From Actinomycetes bacterium (GTDB lineage: Bacteria > Actinomycetota > Actinomycetes > Propionibacteriales > Nocardioidaceae), in assembly GCA_023460975.1 (NCBI GenBank), contig JAEWOG010000090.1, positions 124,001-188,000 on the forward strand: a stretch of 64,000 bases of DNA. The letters are read 5' to 3'. Below, in pieces: positions 1-8,478 of the stretch (position 1 is the first letter of the stretch; each line of letters begins with the position of its first letter). The notes under the pieces are model-generated. The model was not told the DNA's origin and made no database searches. It saw only the letters and a list, made by a program, of their open reading frames with translations. The position numbers and the translations under genes were made by a program.

Positions 1-220
1 GCTCACCCCCACCAACGCCGACTACACCGACACGCTCGCTCGGGCCCTGCACCGCAAGGCCCGCCTGGCGGTCCCCAGCGCCCTCCTGCGGGCGGCGGCC
101 GGGGCGATGGCGCCGGAGTTGCTCGGATCGGTCAACGTGCGTCCCGCCGCTCTGGAGCGGGCCGGCTACGACTTCCTGGACGAGAACGTCGACGAGGTGG
201 TCGCGACCGCGCTGGGCTGA
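1..220 (+). CDS. TIGR01777 family epimerase, C-terminal part
   Basis: This is the 3' end of a gene that begins before the window. Seventy-two codons are visible from base 2 to a TGA at 218-220. The residues (start LTPTNADYTDTLARALHRKA, then PSALLRAAAGAMAPELLGS, then RPAALERAGYDFLDENVDEV) match the C-terminal DUF1731-type tail of TIGR01777/YfcH-like NAD(P)-binding proteins. The Rossmann domain lies outside the window. Members of this family are SDR-fold proteins of unproven substrate. The neighbouring lipB/lipA genes do not explain its function. Confidence 0.8.
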   Translation, partial: LTPTNADYTDTLARALHRKARLAVPSALLRAAAGAMAPELLGSVNVRPAALERAGYDFLDENVDEVVATALG

Positions 221-230
221 GGCGTACGGC

Positions 231-725
231 TCACTCGGCAAGCGTGGCCACCGACGCCACGAGCCACCGGCCGTCCTGGCGTTGCAGCGTGACCCGGCGC
301 TCCTGCGGAGCCGCCACCGGCAGCGTCGTCTCGTCGTCGTCCCTGACGGCAACGGCCCCCACCACGCGATCCGTCACCCGCACCTCGAGGATGTCGTCAC
401 CTGCCTCCAGCACCTCGAAGGCGAGGACCTGAGTGCTCATCCCCCGGACCGACAGCCCGCGCGCGACGTAGGAGCGCAACATCCGCACGTCGCGTCGACC
501 TGCCGCCGCATCCTCGACGTACAGGGCCCGCAGGGCACCGACGTCGGCGCCAGCCCACGCCGCTGCACGCCGCTCGTCCCACGCGCGCAACACCTCTCGA
601 GGTGTCGGTTCCTCCGCGTCGTCTCGCGCATGCCCGCCACGCCCCACGACGAGTACGAGCGCGGTGAGCGCCACGAGTGCGACGCAGACGAGCCCGAGCG
701 GGAGGAGGAGGCGTCGAGGCTGCAT
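231..725 (-). CDS. Membrane-anchored hypothetical protein, possibly NTF2-like
   Basis: A protein of 164 residues from the ATG at 725; an in-frame start at 743 is also possible. A positively charged start (MQPRRLLLPLGL) leads into one hydrophobic segment at about residues 5-28, giving one N-terminal membrane anchor. The outside part begins with a helix (PREVLRAWDERRAAAW), followed by strand-rich sequence ending RRVTLQRQDGRWLVASVATL. The closing V.L...dG.W.v pattern is usual for small NTF2/SnoaL-like extracytoplasmic domains, but the family is an inference. It is divergent from lipB with about 70 bp between the starts. Confidence 0.55.
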   Translation of the reverse strand: MQPRRLLLPLGLVCVALVALTALVLVVGRGGHARDDAEEPTPREVLRAWDERRAAAWAGADVGALRALYVEDAAAGRRDVRMLRSYVARGLSVRGMSTQVLAFEVLEAGDDILEVRVTDRVVGAVAVRDDDETTLPVAAPQERRVTLQRQDGRWLVASVATLAE

Positions 726-784
726 CCGCCCACCTTCTCGCACCTGCGAGCGGGAGCGCGGTGCTCATCCACAGGCAGCGGGCG

Positions 785-790
785 TAGGGT
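785..790 (+). promoter_or_regulatory. Leaderless-type -10 box of lipB
   Basis: TAGGGT lies exactly six bases before the lipB ATG (797). Transcription would start on the A of the start codon, and there is no Shine-Dalgarno sequence. The same TAnnnT-N6-start arrangement occurs at the RDD, AbiEi and MntA genes in this window. Confidence 0.45.
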
Positions 791-796
791 CGCCTC

Positions 797-1525
797 ATGG
801 TTCTGGAGCACTCGGTCGCCGGACTCGGCGAGGACGCCGTGGACTACCTCGCCGCCTGGGAGATGCAGCGCCGCGTCCATGCCCAGGTCGCCGACGGCGA
901 GCGCGGCGACACGGTGCTGTTGCTGGAGCACCCCCCGACCTTCACGGCGGGCAAACGCACCGAGGCGCACGAGCGCCCGATGGACCCCGGCGGCGCCCCC
1001 GTCATCGATGTGGACCGCGGCGGGAAGATCACCTTCCACGGCCCGGGCCAGCTGGTCGGCTACCCGATCGTGACCCTGCCCGACCACGTGAAGGTCGTCG
1101 ACTACGTACGACGGGTGGAAGAGGCGCTCATTGCGACCTGCACCGAGTTCGGGGTGACGACGGCGCGCGTCCCCGGTCGTAGCGGGGTGTGGCTGCAGGC
1201 CGACGACCGCGGCCCGGAGCGCAAGATCGCGGCGCTCGGCATCCGCGTGAGTCGAGGCGTCACGATGCACGGTTTCGCGATCAACTGCGACGTCGACCTC
1301 GCTTGGTACGACCGCTTCGTCCCTTGCGGCATCAGCGACGCCGGAGTGACGTCACTGAGCCGCGAGCTCGATCGGGACGTCACCGTGGCCGAGGTGCTTC
1401 CCGTGGTCCAGCGACACCTGGACGACCTGCTGGCGTGGGGGCCGTACGAGCCCACCCCCGACTACGAGCCGCGCCCCGACCCCGCTCGTACGCCACGCAT
1501 CCAGCTGGTCCGACCGGGCGGCTGA
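797..1525 (+). CDS. lipB: Lipoyl(octanoyl) transferase LipB
   Basis: Transfers octanoate from octanoyl-ACP to the lipoyl domains of 2-oxoacid dehydrogenases and GcvH, the first step of lipoate assembly in the cytoplasm. The 242 residues carry the family hallmark RGGKITFHGPGQLVGYPI near residues 74-91. The catalytic pair is Lys143 (ERKIAALG) and Cys177 (FVPCGISD), with TSLSREL following. Length is normal. The ATG at 797 fits a leaderless start. A membrane protein and lipA follow, so the three probably form one transcript. Confidence 0.97.
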   Translation: MVLEHSVAGLGEDAVDYLAAWEMQRRVHAQVADGERGDTVLLLEHPPTFTAGKRTEAHERPMDPGGAPVIDVDRGGKITFHGPGQLVGYPIVTLPDHVKVVDYVRRVEEALIATCTEFGVTTARVPGRSGVWLQADDRGPERKIAALGIRVSRGVTMHGFAINCDVDLAWYDRFVPCGISDAGVTSLSRELDRDVTVAEVLPVVQRHLDDLLAWGPYEPTPDYEPRPDPARTPRIQLVRPGG

Positions 1526-1527
1526 GT

Positions 1528-2496
1528 TTGCCGTCGGGGCGCGAGCGGTGGCGCGCGGCGTGGGTGCCGGACCGCTTCTCGGGGGTCGTGCTCGCGCTCG
1601 CGGGCGTCGTGGTGCTCCTCTGGTGGCTGGTGATCGCCGTCCCCGGATCGTTGGTGAGCGGCGCCGCGCTGCGCGCCGAGATGGCCCAGGTCGGCAACGT
1701 CGAGGGTTGTGTCGAGGAGGGTGGTGTTCCCCACCTGTCGTCGCAGCGCTTTGAGGTGGAGGCCATCTGCCTGCGGGCTGCGGCGGGCGAGGCGCTCGGG
1801 CGAGCACCACTCGATCCTGCTCGGGTGCACGCATCTGGCACCGGGGTGGTGATCACCGTCGTGCTGTGCCTCGCCGTCGCCGTGGCCGGGTGGCGAGCGG
1901 GCCGACACTGGGTCCGGACGCCGCAGCCGGGGCCGTGGTGGCGCCCCGCCGCCCTGTCTGCTCTGCGAGGTGGCGGTGTGCTCCTCGTCGGCCTTGGCGT
2001 GTGGTGGGCGGGGCTGCTGCTGGTCGCCGCCGTGCGGGACCTCCCGTACGACCCGTTGTCCGCGCTCGACGTCACGGCAACGGTCCTGCGTACGGTCGTC
2101 CTCGGCGCCGCGTGCGGCCTCTCGGCGTTCGCGTTCCGCTCGGCCGTGCGGCCAGCGTGGATCGCGGTCCCCGTGGGGCTGGGTGTGGTCGTGGGCTCCC
2201 TCGCCCTGCTGATCGCGGGATGGTGGCGGCCGGCGTACGAGGGCGATGCCGCGTGGTTCTCCCCGACGGAGAACGTCTACGCGCTGCTCGGCTTCGACGC
2301 CTCGTACGGAACCCCGGTCCCCGACGGCGAGTGCCCCTTCGACTCGTGCGCCGCGCGCCCCGCCGATCTGGGACCGATGCGCGCCCTCGGGCTCCTCGTG
2401 GCAGGCACGGTGGTGGGGACGCTCACCGTCGGCGCGGTGGCAGGCGTACGCCGACGTGCCCGACGACCGAGCCCGGCGTACAGTTGGCAGGCGTGA
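1528..2496 (+). CDS. Multi-spanning membrane protein of unknown function
   Basis: Lies between lipB and lipA: its likely TTG start (1528) is two bases after the lipB stop, and its TGA overlaps the lipA GTG, so it is co-transcribed. About 322 residues with roughly five hydrophobic segments: near residues 15-37, 95-115, 135-160, 180-200 and 207-227. A further one lies near the C-terminus (GLLVAGTVVGTLTVGAVAG), followed by a basic tail. Several Cys residues sit in the non-membrane loops (GNVEGCVEEG, CPFDSCAAR) and could form disulfides outside the cell. I do not recognise the family. An ATG at 1681 would lose the first membrane segment and is less likely. Confidence 0.6.
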   Translation: MPSGRERWRAAWVPDRFSGVVLALAGVVVLLWWLVIAVPGSLVSGAALRAEMAQVGNVEGCVEEGGVPHLSSQRFEVEAICLRAAAGEALGRAPLDPARVHASGTGVVITVVLCLAVAVAGWRAGRHWVRTPQPGPWWRPAALSALRGGGVLLVGLGVWWAGLLLVAAVRDLPYDPLSALDVTATVLRTVVLGAACGLSAFAFRSAVRPAWIAVPVGLGVVVGSLALLIAGWWRPAYEGDAAWFSPTENVYALLGFDASYGTPVPDGECPFDSCAARPADLGPMRALGLLVAGTVVGTLTVGAVAGVRRRARRPSPAYSWQA

Positions 2497-3434
2497 GCAC
2501 CGCCCCCGCACCCGAAGGCCGCAAGCTGCTCCGTCTGGAGGTCCGCAACGCCGAGACCCCCATCGAGCGGAAGCCCTCCTGGATCAAGACCAGGGCCAAG
2601 ATGGGACCGGAGTACACGTCCCTGCAGAACCTCGTGAAGTCCGAGGGTCTGCACACGGTGTGCCAGGAGGCGGGCTGTCCCAACATCTATGAGTGCTGGG
2701 AGGACCGGGAGGCCACGTTCCTGATCGGGGGCGACCAGTGCACCCGGCGCTGCGACTTCTGCCAGATCGACACCGGCAAGCCGCAGCCGCTCGACCGCGA
2801 CGAGCCGCGCCGCGTGGCCGAGTCGGTGCAGAAGATGGGCCTCAAGTACGCCACCATCACCGGCGTCGCCCGCGACGACCTGCCCGATGAGGGCGCATGG
2901 CTGTACGCGGAGACCGTGCGCGTGATCCACGAACTCAACCCGGACACCGGCGTGGAGAACCTGATCCCGGACTTCCACGCGAACCCGGACCTGCTGGCCG
3001 AGGTCTTCGAGGCGCGGCCCGAGGTGCTGGCCCACAACCTGGAGACGGTGCCGCGCATCTTCAAGCGCATCCGCCCCGCCTTCCGCTACGAGCGTTCCCT
3101 TGACGTCATCACCCAGGCCCGAGCATTCGGCCTGGTGACGAAGTCGAACCTGATCCTCGGCATGGGCGAGACGCGCGAGGAGATCTCGCAGGCGCTGCGC
3201 GACCTCCACGAGGCGGGCACCGAGCTCGTCACGATCACCCAGTACCTGCGCCCCTCCGTGCGTCACCACCCGGTCGAGCGCTGGGTGAAGCCAGAGGAAT
3301 TCGTCGAGCTCGCCGCCGAGGCGGAGGAGATCGGCTTCTCCGGCGTGCTGTCCGGGCCGCTGGTCCGTTCCTCCTACCGCGCCGGACGCCTGTACCGTCA
3401 GGCCATGGACAAGCGCGCCGAAATCGGCGTCTGA
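2493..3434 (+). CDS. lipA: Lipoyl synthase LipA
   Basis: Radical-SAM enzyme inserting two sulfurs into protein-bound octanoyl groups. The GTG start at 2493 overlaps the previous stop (GTGA), giving 313 residues. Two iron-sulfur sites are clear: the auxiliary cluster Cys57, Cys62, Cys68 (CQEAGCPNIYEC) and the radical-SAM CX3CX2C at Cys83, Cys87, Cys90 (CTRRCDFC). The C-terminal RSSY motif with the Ser ligand of the auxiliary cluster is present (LVRSSYRAG). Together with lipB this gives the complete de novo lipoylation pair. Confidence 0.98.
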   Translation: MSTAPAPEGRKLLRLEVRNAETPIERKPSWIKTRAKMGPEYTSLQNLVKSEGLHTVCQEAGCPNIYECWEDREATFLIGGDQCTRRCDFCQIDTGKPQPLDRDEPRRVAESVQKMGLKYATITGVARDDLPDEGAWLYAETVRVIHELNPDTGVENLIPDFHANPDLLAEVFEARPEVLAHNLETVPRIFKRIRPAFRYERSLDVITQARAFGLVTKSNLILGMGETREEISQALRDLHEAGTELVTITQYLRPSVRHHPVERWVKPEEFVELAAEAEEIGFSGVLSGPLVRSSYRAGRLYRQAMDKRAEIGV

Positions 3435-3474
3435 GTCACATCCACCCACCGCACAACCAGATGAGGGCCTGAGC

Positions 3475-4179
3475 ATGTCGACCCCCGCAGCACCCGCCAC
3501 CTCGCGTCGCCAGCAGATGGTGCAGACGTACCAGATGACCAAGCGCAGCGACCCCAAGATCGGGTGGATCCTGCTCGGCACCCTGGTCGTGGGAGCGGCG
3601 ATCGGTTTCGGCCTGATGTGGCTGCTGCCCGGCGGCGGCGTGCTGTCGACCATCATGTCCGTGGTCGGCGCGATCCTCGTGGGCACCCTGGCAGCGCTGA
3701 TCGTCTTCGGCCGGCGCGCGCAGAACGCTGCGTACAAGCAGATGGACGGTCAGCTCGGGGCAGCAGCGGGCGCGCTCGGCACCCTGCGCCGCGGCTGGAA
3801 GGTCGACCCGGCGGTCGGCTTCACCAAGCAGCAGGACGTCGTACACCGCGTCGTGGGTCCGCCCGGAGTCGTGCTGGTCGGCGAGGGCAACCACGCCCGC
3901 GTCCGGCAGCTCCTCGCGACCGAGAAGCGCAAGCACGAGCGCGTTCTGACCGAGACCCCGGTGCACGAGGTCATCTGCGGCAACGGCGAGGGCGAGGTCG
4001 CCCTCTCCAAGCTCGTGAAGCACGTCACCAAGCTCGGCCGCGCGGTCAAGCCTGCTGAGATGACCGACATCCTCAACCGGCTGAAGGCGATCGAGGCGCA
4101 GCGCGGCACCGTTCCGCTGCCGAAGGGCCCCATGCCCACCTCCATGAAGGGCATGCGCTCCCAGCAGCGCGGCCGCTGA
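3475..4179 (+). CDS. DUF4191 domain-containing membrane protein
   Basis: A protein of 234 residues. A basic N-terminus is followed by two adjacent membrane segments (about residues 23-45 and 50-74) and a cytoplasmic domain of about 150 residues (KVDPAVGFTKQQDVVHRVVG, then GEGNHARVRQLLATEKRKHE). This architecture and its place directly after lipA match the actinobacterial DUF4191 family, whose function is unknown. It starts 40 bp after lipA. The ATG has a weak ribosome site (GAGGGCCTGAGC). It probably shares the lipB-lipA transcript. Confidence 0.85.
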   Translation: MSTPAAPATSRRQQMVQTYQMTKRSDPKIGWILLGTLVVGAAIGFGLMWLLPGGGVLSTIMSVVGAILVGTLAALIVFGRRAQNAAYKQMDGQLGAAAGALGTLRRGWKVDPAVGFTKQQDVVHRVVGPPGVVLVGEGNHARVRQLLATEKRKHERVLTETPVHEVICGNGEGEVALSKLVKHVTKLGRAVKPAEMTDILNRLKAIEAQRGTVPLPKGPMPTSMKGMRSQQRGR

Positions 4180-4197
4180 GCCTGCTCCCGCTCACTC

Positions 4198-4230
4198 CTC
4201 AGCCGGCTGAGCGCTCCTCAGCCGGCCGAG
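4198..4230. terminator. Tandem palindromes between convergent genes
   Basis: A perfect 14-bp palindrome CTCAGCCGGCTGAG (4198-4211) is followed by the near copy CTCAGCCGGCCGAG (4217-4230), between the convergent DUF4191 and lipoprotein genes. Neither has a T-run, so this is a GC-rich, possibly bidirectional terminator. Moderate support only. Confidence 0.45.
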
Positions 4231-4240
4231 GTCGACGGCG

Positions 4241-5164
4241 TCAGGAGCCGGGGTACTTCGTGATCTCGGAGGGCGCCGGCGCCTTCACGTCCACGGACAC
4301 GCCAAAGTCGGACATCTCGGTGCGGGAGGTGGTCTCGACGCCCATGAACGTCATCGCACTCGCGGTGGCGACGGGACGGCCCTCGTCGTCGAGCCACAGG
4401 TCCATGGTCATGGGCTCGAACTTCCCACCGGCCTCTGCCGTGAGCTCCGCCATGGAGGGCACCTTGGACAGGTCCACGGTCACCTTGTAGTGGTCCGTCT
4501 CGACCCCGTCGACGTCCTCCTCCCCCACGAACACGCCGCCGGTGAACCCGGCTGCGTACTGCTGGAAGGCCTGCGCCGGGTCACTCATGGCCTCGAGGTC
4601 GGACAGGTCGCCGAAGGGCGAGTTCTTGTCCGCGGGGTCGAGCACGATGAACTTGCCACCCGTCACCTTGCCCATCGACATGTACATCTTGCCGTCGACC
4701 ATTCGGATCTCGATCTTGTCCGAGGGACCGCCCTGCATCGTCATGGAGGCCGTCAGAGGCGAGGTCGTGTAGTCGATCAGACCGTCCATGACCATCTCGG
4801 TGCCGGCGGTGGAGGTGACCGTACGCATGCGCGCGGTGTCGATGGCCTCGTACGCATCAAGCATGAGGTCGCTGATCTGCTCGGCGGTGACCTCTGCGCC
4901 CGGGCTCTCGGCCGGGTCGTCCGCCTCCGCCTCGTCGTCACCCTCGTCGCTGGCGTCGGAGCCCGGGTCCGTGGTGGCGCCAGGCTCGGAGGTCTCCCCC
5001 GCGTCCGGGGACTCGTCCTGCGGCGCGTCGGTGTCGCTGCCCGTCACCGCCCCGGCGCCGGGAGTCCACCCGTCGGATGCCTCGGAGTTGCCGTCTCCGC
5101 ACGCGCCGAGCGCGAGGACTGTGATGGCGGCGAGCGCAGCGGCCGCGGGCTTGGTGAGCTTCAT
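4241..5164 (-). CDS. LppX/LprA/F/G-family lipoprotein
   Basis: A protein of 307 residues with a lipoprotein signal peptide (MKLTKPAAAALAAITVLALG) and lipobox cleaved before Cys22 (LGACGDG). An Asp/Glu/Ser/Pro-rich linker (about residues 25-90) leads to a 200-residue domain with EQISDLMLDAYEAIDTARMR, then MVDGKMYMSMGKV, and ending DFGVSVDVKAP. This is the usual pattern of the LppX_LprAFG fold, which binds lipids or lipoglycans outside the membrane in mycobacteria. The lipid bound here is unknown. Convergent with the lipA operon. Confidence 0.8.
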   Translation of the reverse strand: MKLTKPAAAALAAITVLALGACGDGNSEASDGWTPGAGAVTGSDTDAPQDESPDAGETSEPGATTDPGSDASDEGDDEAEADDPAESPGAEVTAEQISDLMLDAYEAIDTARMRTVTSTAGTEMVMDGLIDYTTSPLTASMTMQGGPSDKIEIRMVDGKMYMSMGKVTGGKFIVLDPADKNSPFGDLSDLEAMSDPAQAFQQYAAGFTGGVFVGEEDVDGVETDHYKVTVDLSKVPSMAELTAEAGGKFEPMTMDLWLDDEGRPVATASAMTFMGVETTSRTEMSDFGVSVDVKAPAPSEITKYPGS

Positions 5165-5268
5165 GTCCCAGAGTGTGCCCGAGTGTGGGTCAGGAGAAAC
5201 CTGTTGCCCACGGGTTCCGCCGACGCCCTCGTTCGGTGACGGGCGGGGCCGGCCGGCGTGCGAGGGGG

Positions 5269-5658
5269 TCAGCCTTGCCGGGCGCGTACGGTCGCGGTTC
5301 CGGTCGCCAGGTCGTGCAGGCCTCGGCCGTCAGGGCGGAAGATCAGCGGCGGAACGACCAGCAGGATCAAGAAGGTCCGCAGCAGGCTGCGCAGCAGCGT
5401 CACGGGGGCCGCGATGGCATTCATGTCGCGGTCGACGCGCACGACCCGCAGCCCCGTGACGAGCTTGCCGAACGATCCCGCGAGGAGCGTGTTGAACAAC
5501 GTGCACTCGATGAGGAAGACCAGGTGCACGTAGAACGACTGCGGGTTGCCCTGCTCCAGCGCCGACGTACCGAAGAATGCGATGACGACGAGGCTGCAGG
5601 CGAACCAGTCGACCAGCAGGGCGAGGAAGCGGCGGGTCCAGGACGCGGTCTGCAGCAC
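5269..5658 (-). CDS. RDD family membrane protein
   Basis: About 129 residues from the GTG at 5658; a GTG at 5664 is also in frame. The N-terminal SWTRRFLALLVDWF carries the R...D signature and is followed by three to four hydrophobic segments. GKLVTGLRVVRVD and GLHDLATGTATV are the conserved family blocks. RDD proteins are small polytopic membrane proteins of mostly unknown role. I prefer the GTG at 5658 because TAGGCT lies exactly six bases upstream (leaderless type). It stands next to glnA on the opposite strand, as is common in actinobacteria. Confidence 0.85.
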   Translation of the reverse strand: MLQTASWTRRFLALLVDWFACSLVVIAFFGTSALEQGNPQSFYVHLVFLIECTLFNTLLAGSFGKLVTGLRVVRVDRDMNAIAAPVTLLRSLLRTFLILLVVPPLIFRPDGRGLHDLATGTATVRARQG

Positions 5659-5664
5659 GGGCAC

Positions 5665-5670
5665 AGCCTA
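5665..5670 (-). promoter_or_regulatory. Leaderless-type -10 box of the RDD gene
   Basis: On the minus strand TAGGCT (5670-5665) is followed by six bases and the GTG at 5658, the same geometry as lipB, AbiEi and MntA. This supports the shorter start. Confidence 0.4.
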
Positions 5671-5762
5671 GGCGTACGAGCCACACGCCCCGCGCCCCCG
5701 TGGAGGACGGGCCGGGAGGGTGTGGTCCACGCCACGCACGCGTCCTACCGCGCGGACATCTG

Positions 5763-5800
5763 TTAACACGCACGAAACAATCGGGATACGGTCGAGAAAC
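5763..5800 (+). promoter_or_regulatory. GlnR box upstream of glnA
   Basis: The sequence reads TTAAC-6-GAAAC-6-GATAC-6-GAAAC with exact 6-base spacings (5763-5767, 5774-5778, 5785-5789, 5796-5800). This is the full GlnR operator form gTnAc-n6-GaAAc-n6-GtnAC-n6-GAAAc described for Streptomyces. It lies 96 bp before the glnA start. GlnR, an OmpR-type orphan regulator, would activate glnA under nitrogen limitation. The GlnR gene is not in the window. Confidence 0.85.
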
Positions 5801-5895
5801 TGCCCATGCGTATCTTCTGGGCATCGGTGCAGTGTGGCACCGCTGCCCGATCTCGCGTCAAGGCGCCCGGAAACCTCCGGGGCCAAGGAGGACGA

Positions 5896-7314
5896 ATGTT
5901 CGCAAACAGCGACGAGCTGCTGAAGTACATCAAGGACGAGAACGTCGAGATGATCGACGTACGGTTCTGCGACCTGCCCGGCATCATGCAGCACTTCACC
6001 GTGCCCGCATCCTCGTTCGACGAGTCCGTGTTCAAGGACGGCCTCGGGTTCGACGGTTCCTCGATCCGTGGCTTCCAGGCCATCAACGAGTCGGACATGA
6101 ACCTGTTCCCCGACCCGACGACCGCGTACCTGGACCCGTTCCGTGCCGCGAAGACGCTCGTCGTGAACATGTTCATCCACGACCCGATCACGGGTGAGGC
6201 GTACAGCCGCGACCCGCGCAACATCGCCAAGAAGGCGCTCGCCTACCTCGGCACGACCGGCATCGCCGACACCGCGTTCTTCGCCCCCGAGGCCGAGTTC
6301 TACATCTTCGACCAGGTCCGCTACTCGACCGGCGTCAACGAGTCGTACTACCACATCGACTCCGTCGAGGGCTGGTGGAACTCCGGCAAGGAGGGCGACA
6401 ACCTCGGCTACAAGACCCGCCTCAAGGGCGGCTACTTTCCCGTCGCGCCGTACGACCACTACACCGACCTGCGCGACGTGATGGTCAAGAACCTCGAGGC
6501 CAGTGGCCTGCAGGTCGAGCGCGCCCACCACGAGGTCGGCACGGCCGGTCAGGCGGAGATCAACTACCGCTTCGACACGCTGCTCAAGGCCGCCGACGAC
6601 GTGATGAAGTTCAAGTACATCATCAAGAACACCGCGTGGGAGGCCGGCAAGTCGGTCACCTTCATGCCGAAGCCCATCTTCGGTGACAACGGCTCGGGCA
6701 TGCACGTGCACCAGTCGCTGTGGAAGGGCGGCGAGCCGCTGTTCTACGACGAGTCCGGCTACGGCGGCCTGTCCGACATGGCCCGCTGGTACATCGGCGG
6801 AATCCTCAAGCACGCGCCGTCGCTGCTCGCGTTCACCAACCCGACGGTCAACTCGTACCACCGTCTGGTGCCGGGCTTCGAGGCCCCCATCTCGCTGGTG
6901 TACTCCTCGCGCAACCGCTCCGCGTCGATCCGCATCCCGCTCACGGGCACCAACCCGAAGGCGAAGCGCGTCGAGACCCGCTTCCCCGACCCGTCCGCGA
7001 ACCCGTACCTGGCCTTCTCGGCCCTGATGCTGGCCGGCCTCGACGGTGTGAAGAACAAGATCGAGCCCGCCGCGCCGATTGACAAGGACATCTACGAGCT
7101 GCCGCCGGACGAGATGGCCGAGATCGACCAGGTGCCCACCTCGCTGGGTGCCGTCCTCGACGCGCTCGAGGCTGACCACGACTACCTGACCCAGGGCAAC
7201 GTGTTCACCCCCGACCTGATCGACACGTGGGTCTCGTACAAGCGCGAGCACGAGATCGCTCCCGTGCAGCTGCGCCCGCACCCGCACGAGTTCGAGCTCT
7301 ACTACGACATCTGA
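5896..7314 (+). CDS. glnA: Glutamine synthetase type I (GSI-beta)
   Basis: Makes glutamine from glutamate, ammonia and ATP as a cytoplasmic dodecamer. The ATG at 5896 has a strong ribosome site (AAGGAGG) and gives 472 residues, the normal GlnA1 length. Visible blocks are GFDGSSIRGF (start of the active-site region), the glutamate-binding NGSGMHVHQS and NRSASIRIP, and HPHEFELYYDI at the end. Tyr400 in DIYELPPDEM corresponds to the adenylylated Tyr of the GSI-beta class, so control by GlnE is expected. Transcription is probably controlled by GlnR from the upstream box. Its last codons are duplicated at 22017-22034. Confidence 0.98.
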   Translation: MFANSDELLKYIKDENVEMIDVRFCDLPGIMQHFTVPASSFDESVFKDGLGFDGSSIRGFQAINESDMNLFPDPTTAYLDPFRAAKTLVVNMFIHDPITGEAYSRDPRNIAKKALAYLGTTGIADTAFFAPEAEFYIFDQVRYSTGVNESYYHIDSVEGWWNSGKEGDNLGYKTRLKGGYFPVAPYDHYTDLRDVMVKNLEASGLQVERAHHEVGTAGQAEINYRFDTLLKAADDVMKFKYIIKNTAWEAGKSVTFMPKPIFGDNGSGMHVHQSLWKGGEPLFYDESGYGGLSDMARWYIGGILKHAPSLLAFTNPTVNSYHRLVPGFEAPISLVYSSRNRSASIRIPLTGTNPKAKRVETRFPDPSANPYLAFSALMLAGLDGVKNKIEPAAPIDKDIYELPPDEMAEIDQVPTSLGAVLDALEADHDYLTQGNVFTPDLIDTWVSYKREHEIAPVQLRPHPHEFELYYDI

Positions 7315-7316
7315 TC
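7299..7316 (+). repeat. Candidate attL: 18-bp direct repeat in the glnA 3' end
   Basis: CTACTACGACATCTGATC covers the last codons of glnA (YYDI-stop) plus two bases, and recurs without mismatch at 22017-22034. The unusual gene content of the window (three IS elements, integrase, surface protein, AbiE) lies between the two copies. An integrase that enters a gene's 3' end and restores it would leave this pattern. The role as an att site is an inference. Confidence 0.5.
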
Positions 7317-7350
7317 CGGGGCTTCTCAGCCTCTTCCGTTAGTCGCCGAA

Positions 7351-7409
7351 AGTGGCGTCTGACCTGCGGAAACGTCTTTCGACGTCTCGCAGCTTCAGAC
7401 GCCATTTTT
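7351..7409 (+). terminator. Rho-independent terminator downstream of glnA
   Basis: TGGCGTCTGA (7353-7362) pairs perfectly with TCAGACGCCA (7395-7404). An inner CTGCG/CGCAG stem extends it, and TTTTT follows. This is the clearest classical terminator in the window. If the direct repeats are att sites, this terminator was supplied by the island. Confidence 0.85.
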
Positions 7410-7482
7410 CGTTGTCGTGCGTACCCAGTGCACCCCCATTTTGCTTTCAACTACCTCGTCGCGGGGTGCGCACCTCAGGGGT

Positions 7483-8478
7483 ATGACACTCTCCATCCAC
7501 TCCCCCTACGAGCTGATCGCAGCGCTCCCTCACCTGCTCGGGTTCACGCCCGAGGAGTCGATCGTGTTCATACCACTTGGCCCCGACCTGCCTCTCGCCC
7601 GGATCGACCTCCCCACCACGGCGGCCGCACGCGACGAGGTCTGGAACACCATCCACGCCGCCTTCAGCCGCTACGCCCACTCCGGCGCCAGCGTTGCCAT
7701 CGTCTGCATGAGCGACGACCTCGAGGCTGCCGAGCTGGTCGGGCACCACTTCGCCGTCCGGCTATCCAGCATTGGCATCCGCTGCCCCGCTGAAACTGTC
7801 GGCGGACGCCACTCACTGGTACGACCTCGATAGCGGCGACTCTGGCCTTCAAACCGCGGCTGCCCATGATGAACTGGCCGCGACCACCGTCCTCGCCGGA
7901 CGAGCACAACCAGTGAGCAACCGTGACGCACTCGCGGCGTCTCTGGTCGGCGACCGCGAGCCCATCAAACAGCTCTCTCAGGAGCCGTGAAACGGCCTCT
8001 CACACTACGTCCCGACGGGAAGGGTCGTGGGCAATCGGGCGACTCGAACAGTTCCACGAAGACGGCGTCCGTCTCGATGACGGCGACGCAGCGCGCCTCC
8101 TCGTGGCCGCGGACTCCGTTCCCATCCGAGATACCCTCTGGAACGACATCGGCCTCGACAACTCAGCCTCACACGTCGCGCCGTGGACCGATCTGACCAG
8201 CAGGGCGCCGGACGAGGTCCGTGCAGCACCCGCCGCGCCGCTGGGCTTCGCGGTGGCAGAACGGCAACGGCGCCCTGGCCTGGCGTGCTCTCGACCAAGT
8301 CCCAATGGGCAAGCCCTATGGCCTCGCCGATCTGACCGCCATTGCCGTCCAGACCGGCATTCACCCCCGCGATTGGGAAGCGGTCAAGGCCGACCCAACT
8401 CAGCGGGCCGCAGACGCACTCATCGCGCATCACCGGACAGCTGGACACGGTACAACTCGACCTGCAATGGGGATGTGA
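7483..8478 (+). pseudogene. DUF4192 protein, decayed by three frameshifts
   Basis: The ATG at 7483 opens a recognisable DUF4192 N-terminus (LSIHSPYELIAALPHLLGFT, then PEESIVFIPLG). Similarity then moves through three frames. THWYDLDSG and LVGDREPIKQL (about 7810-7990) are one frame later. WAIGRLEQFHEDGVRLDDGD (about 8030) is one frame further. WQNGNGALAWRALDQVPMGKPYGLADLTA (from about 8255) is back in the first phase. The shifts fall near 7785-7805, 7985-8015 and 8235-8260. The remaining codons keep the family pattern, so the decay is recent. Intact relatives are about 350 residues long; their function is unknown. Confidence 0.8.
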
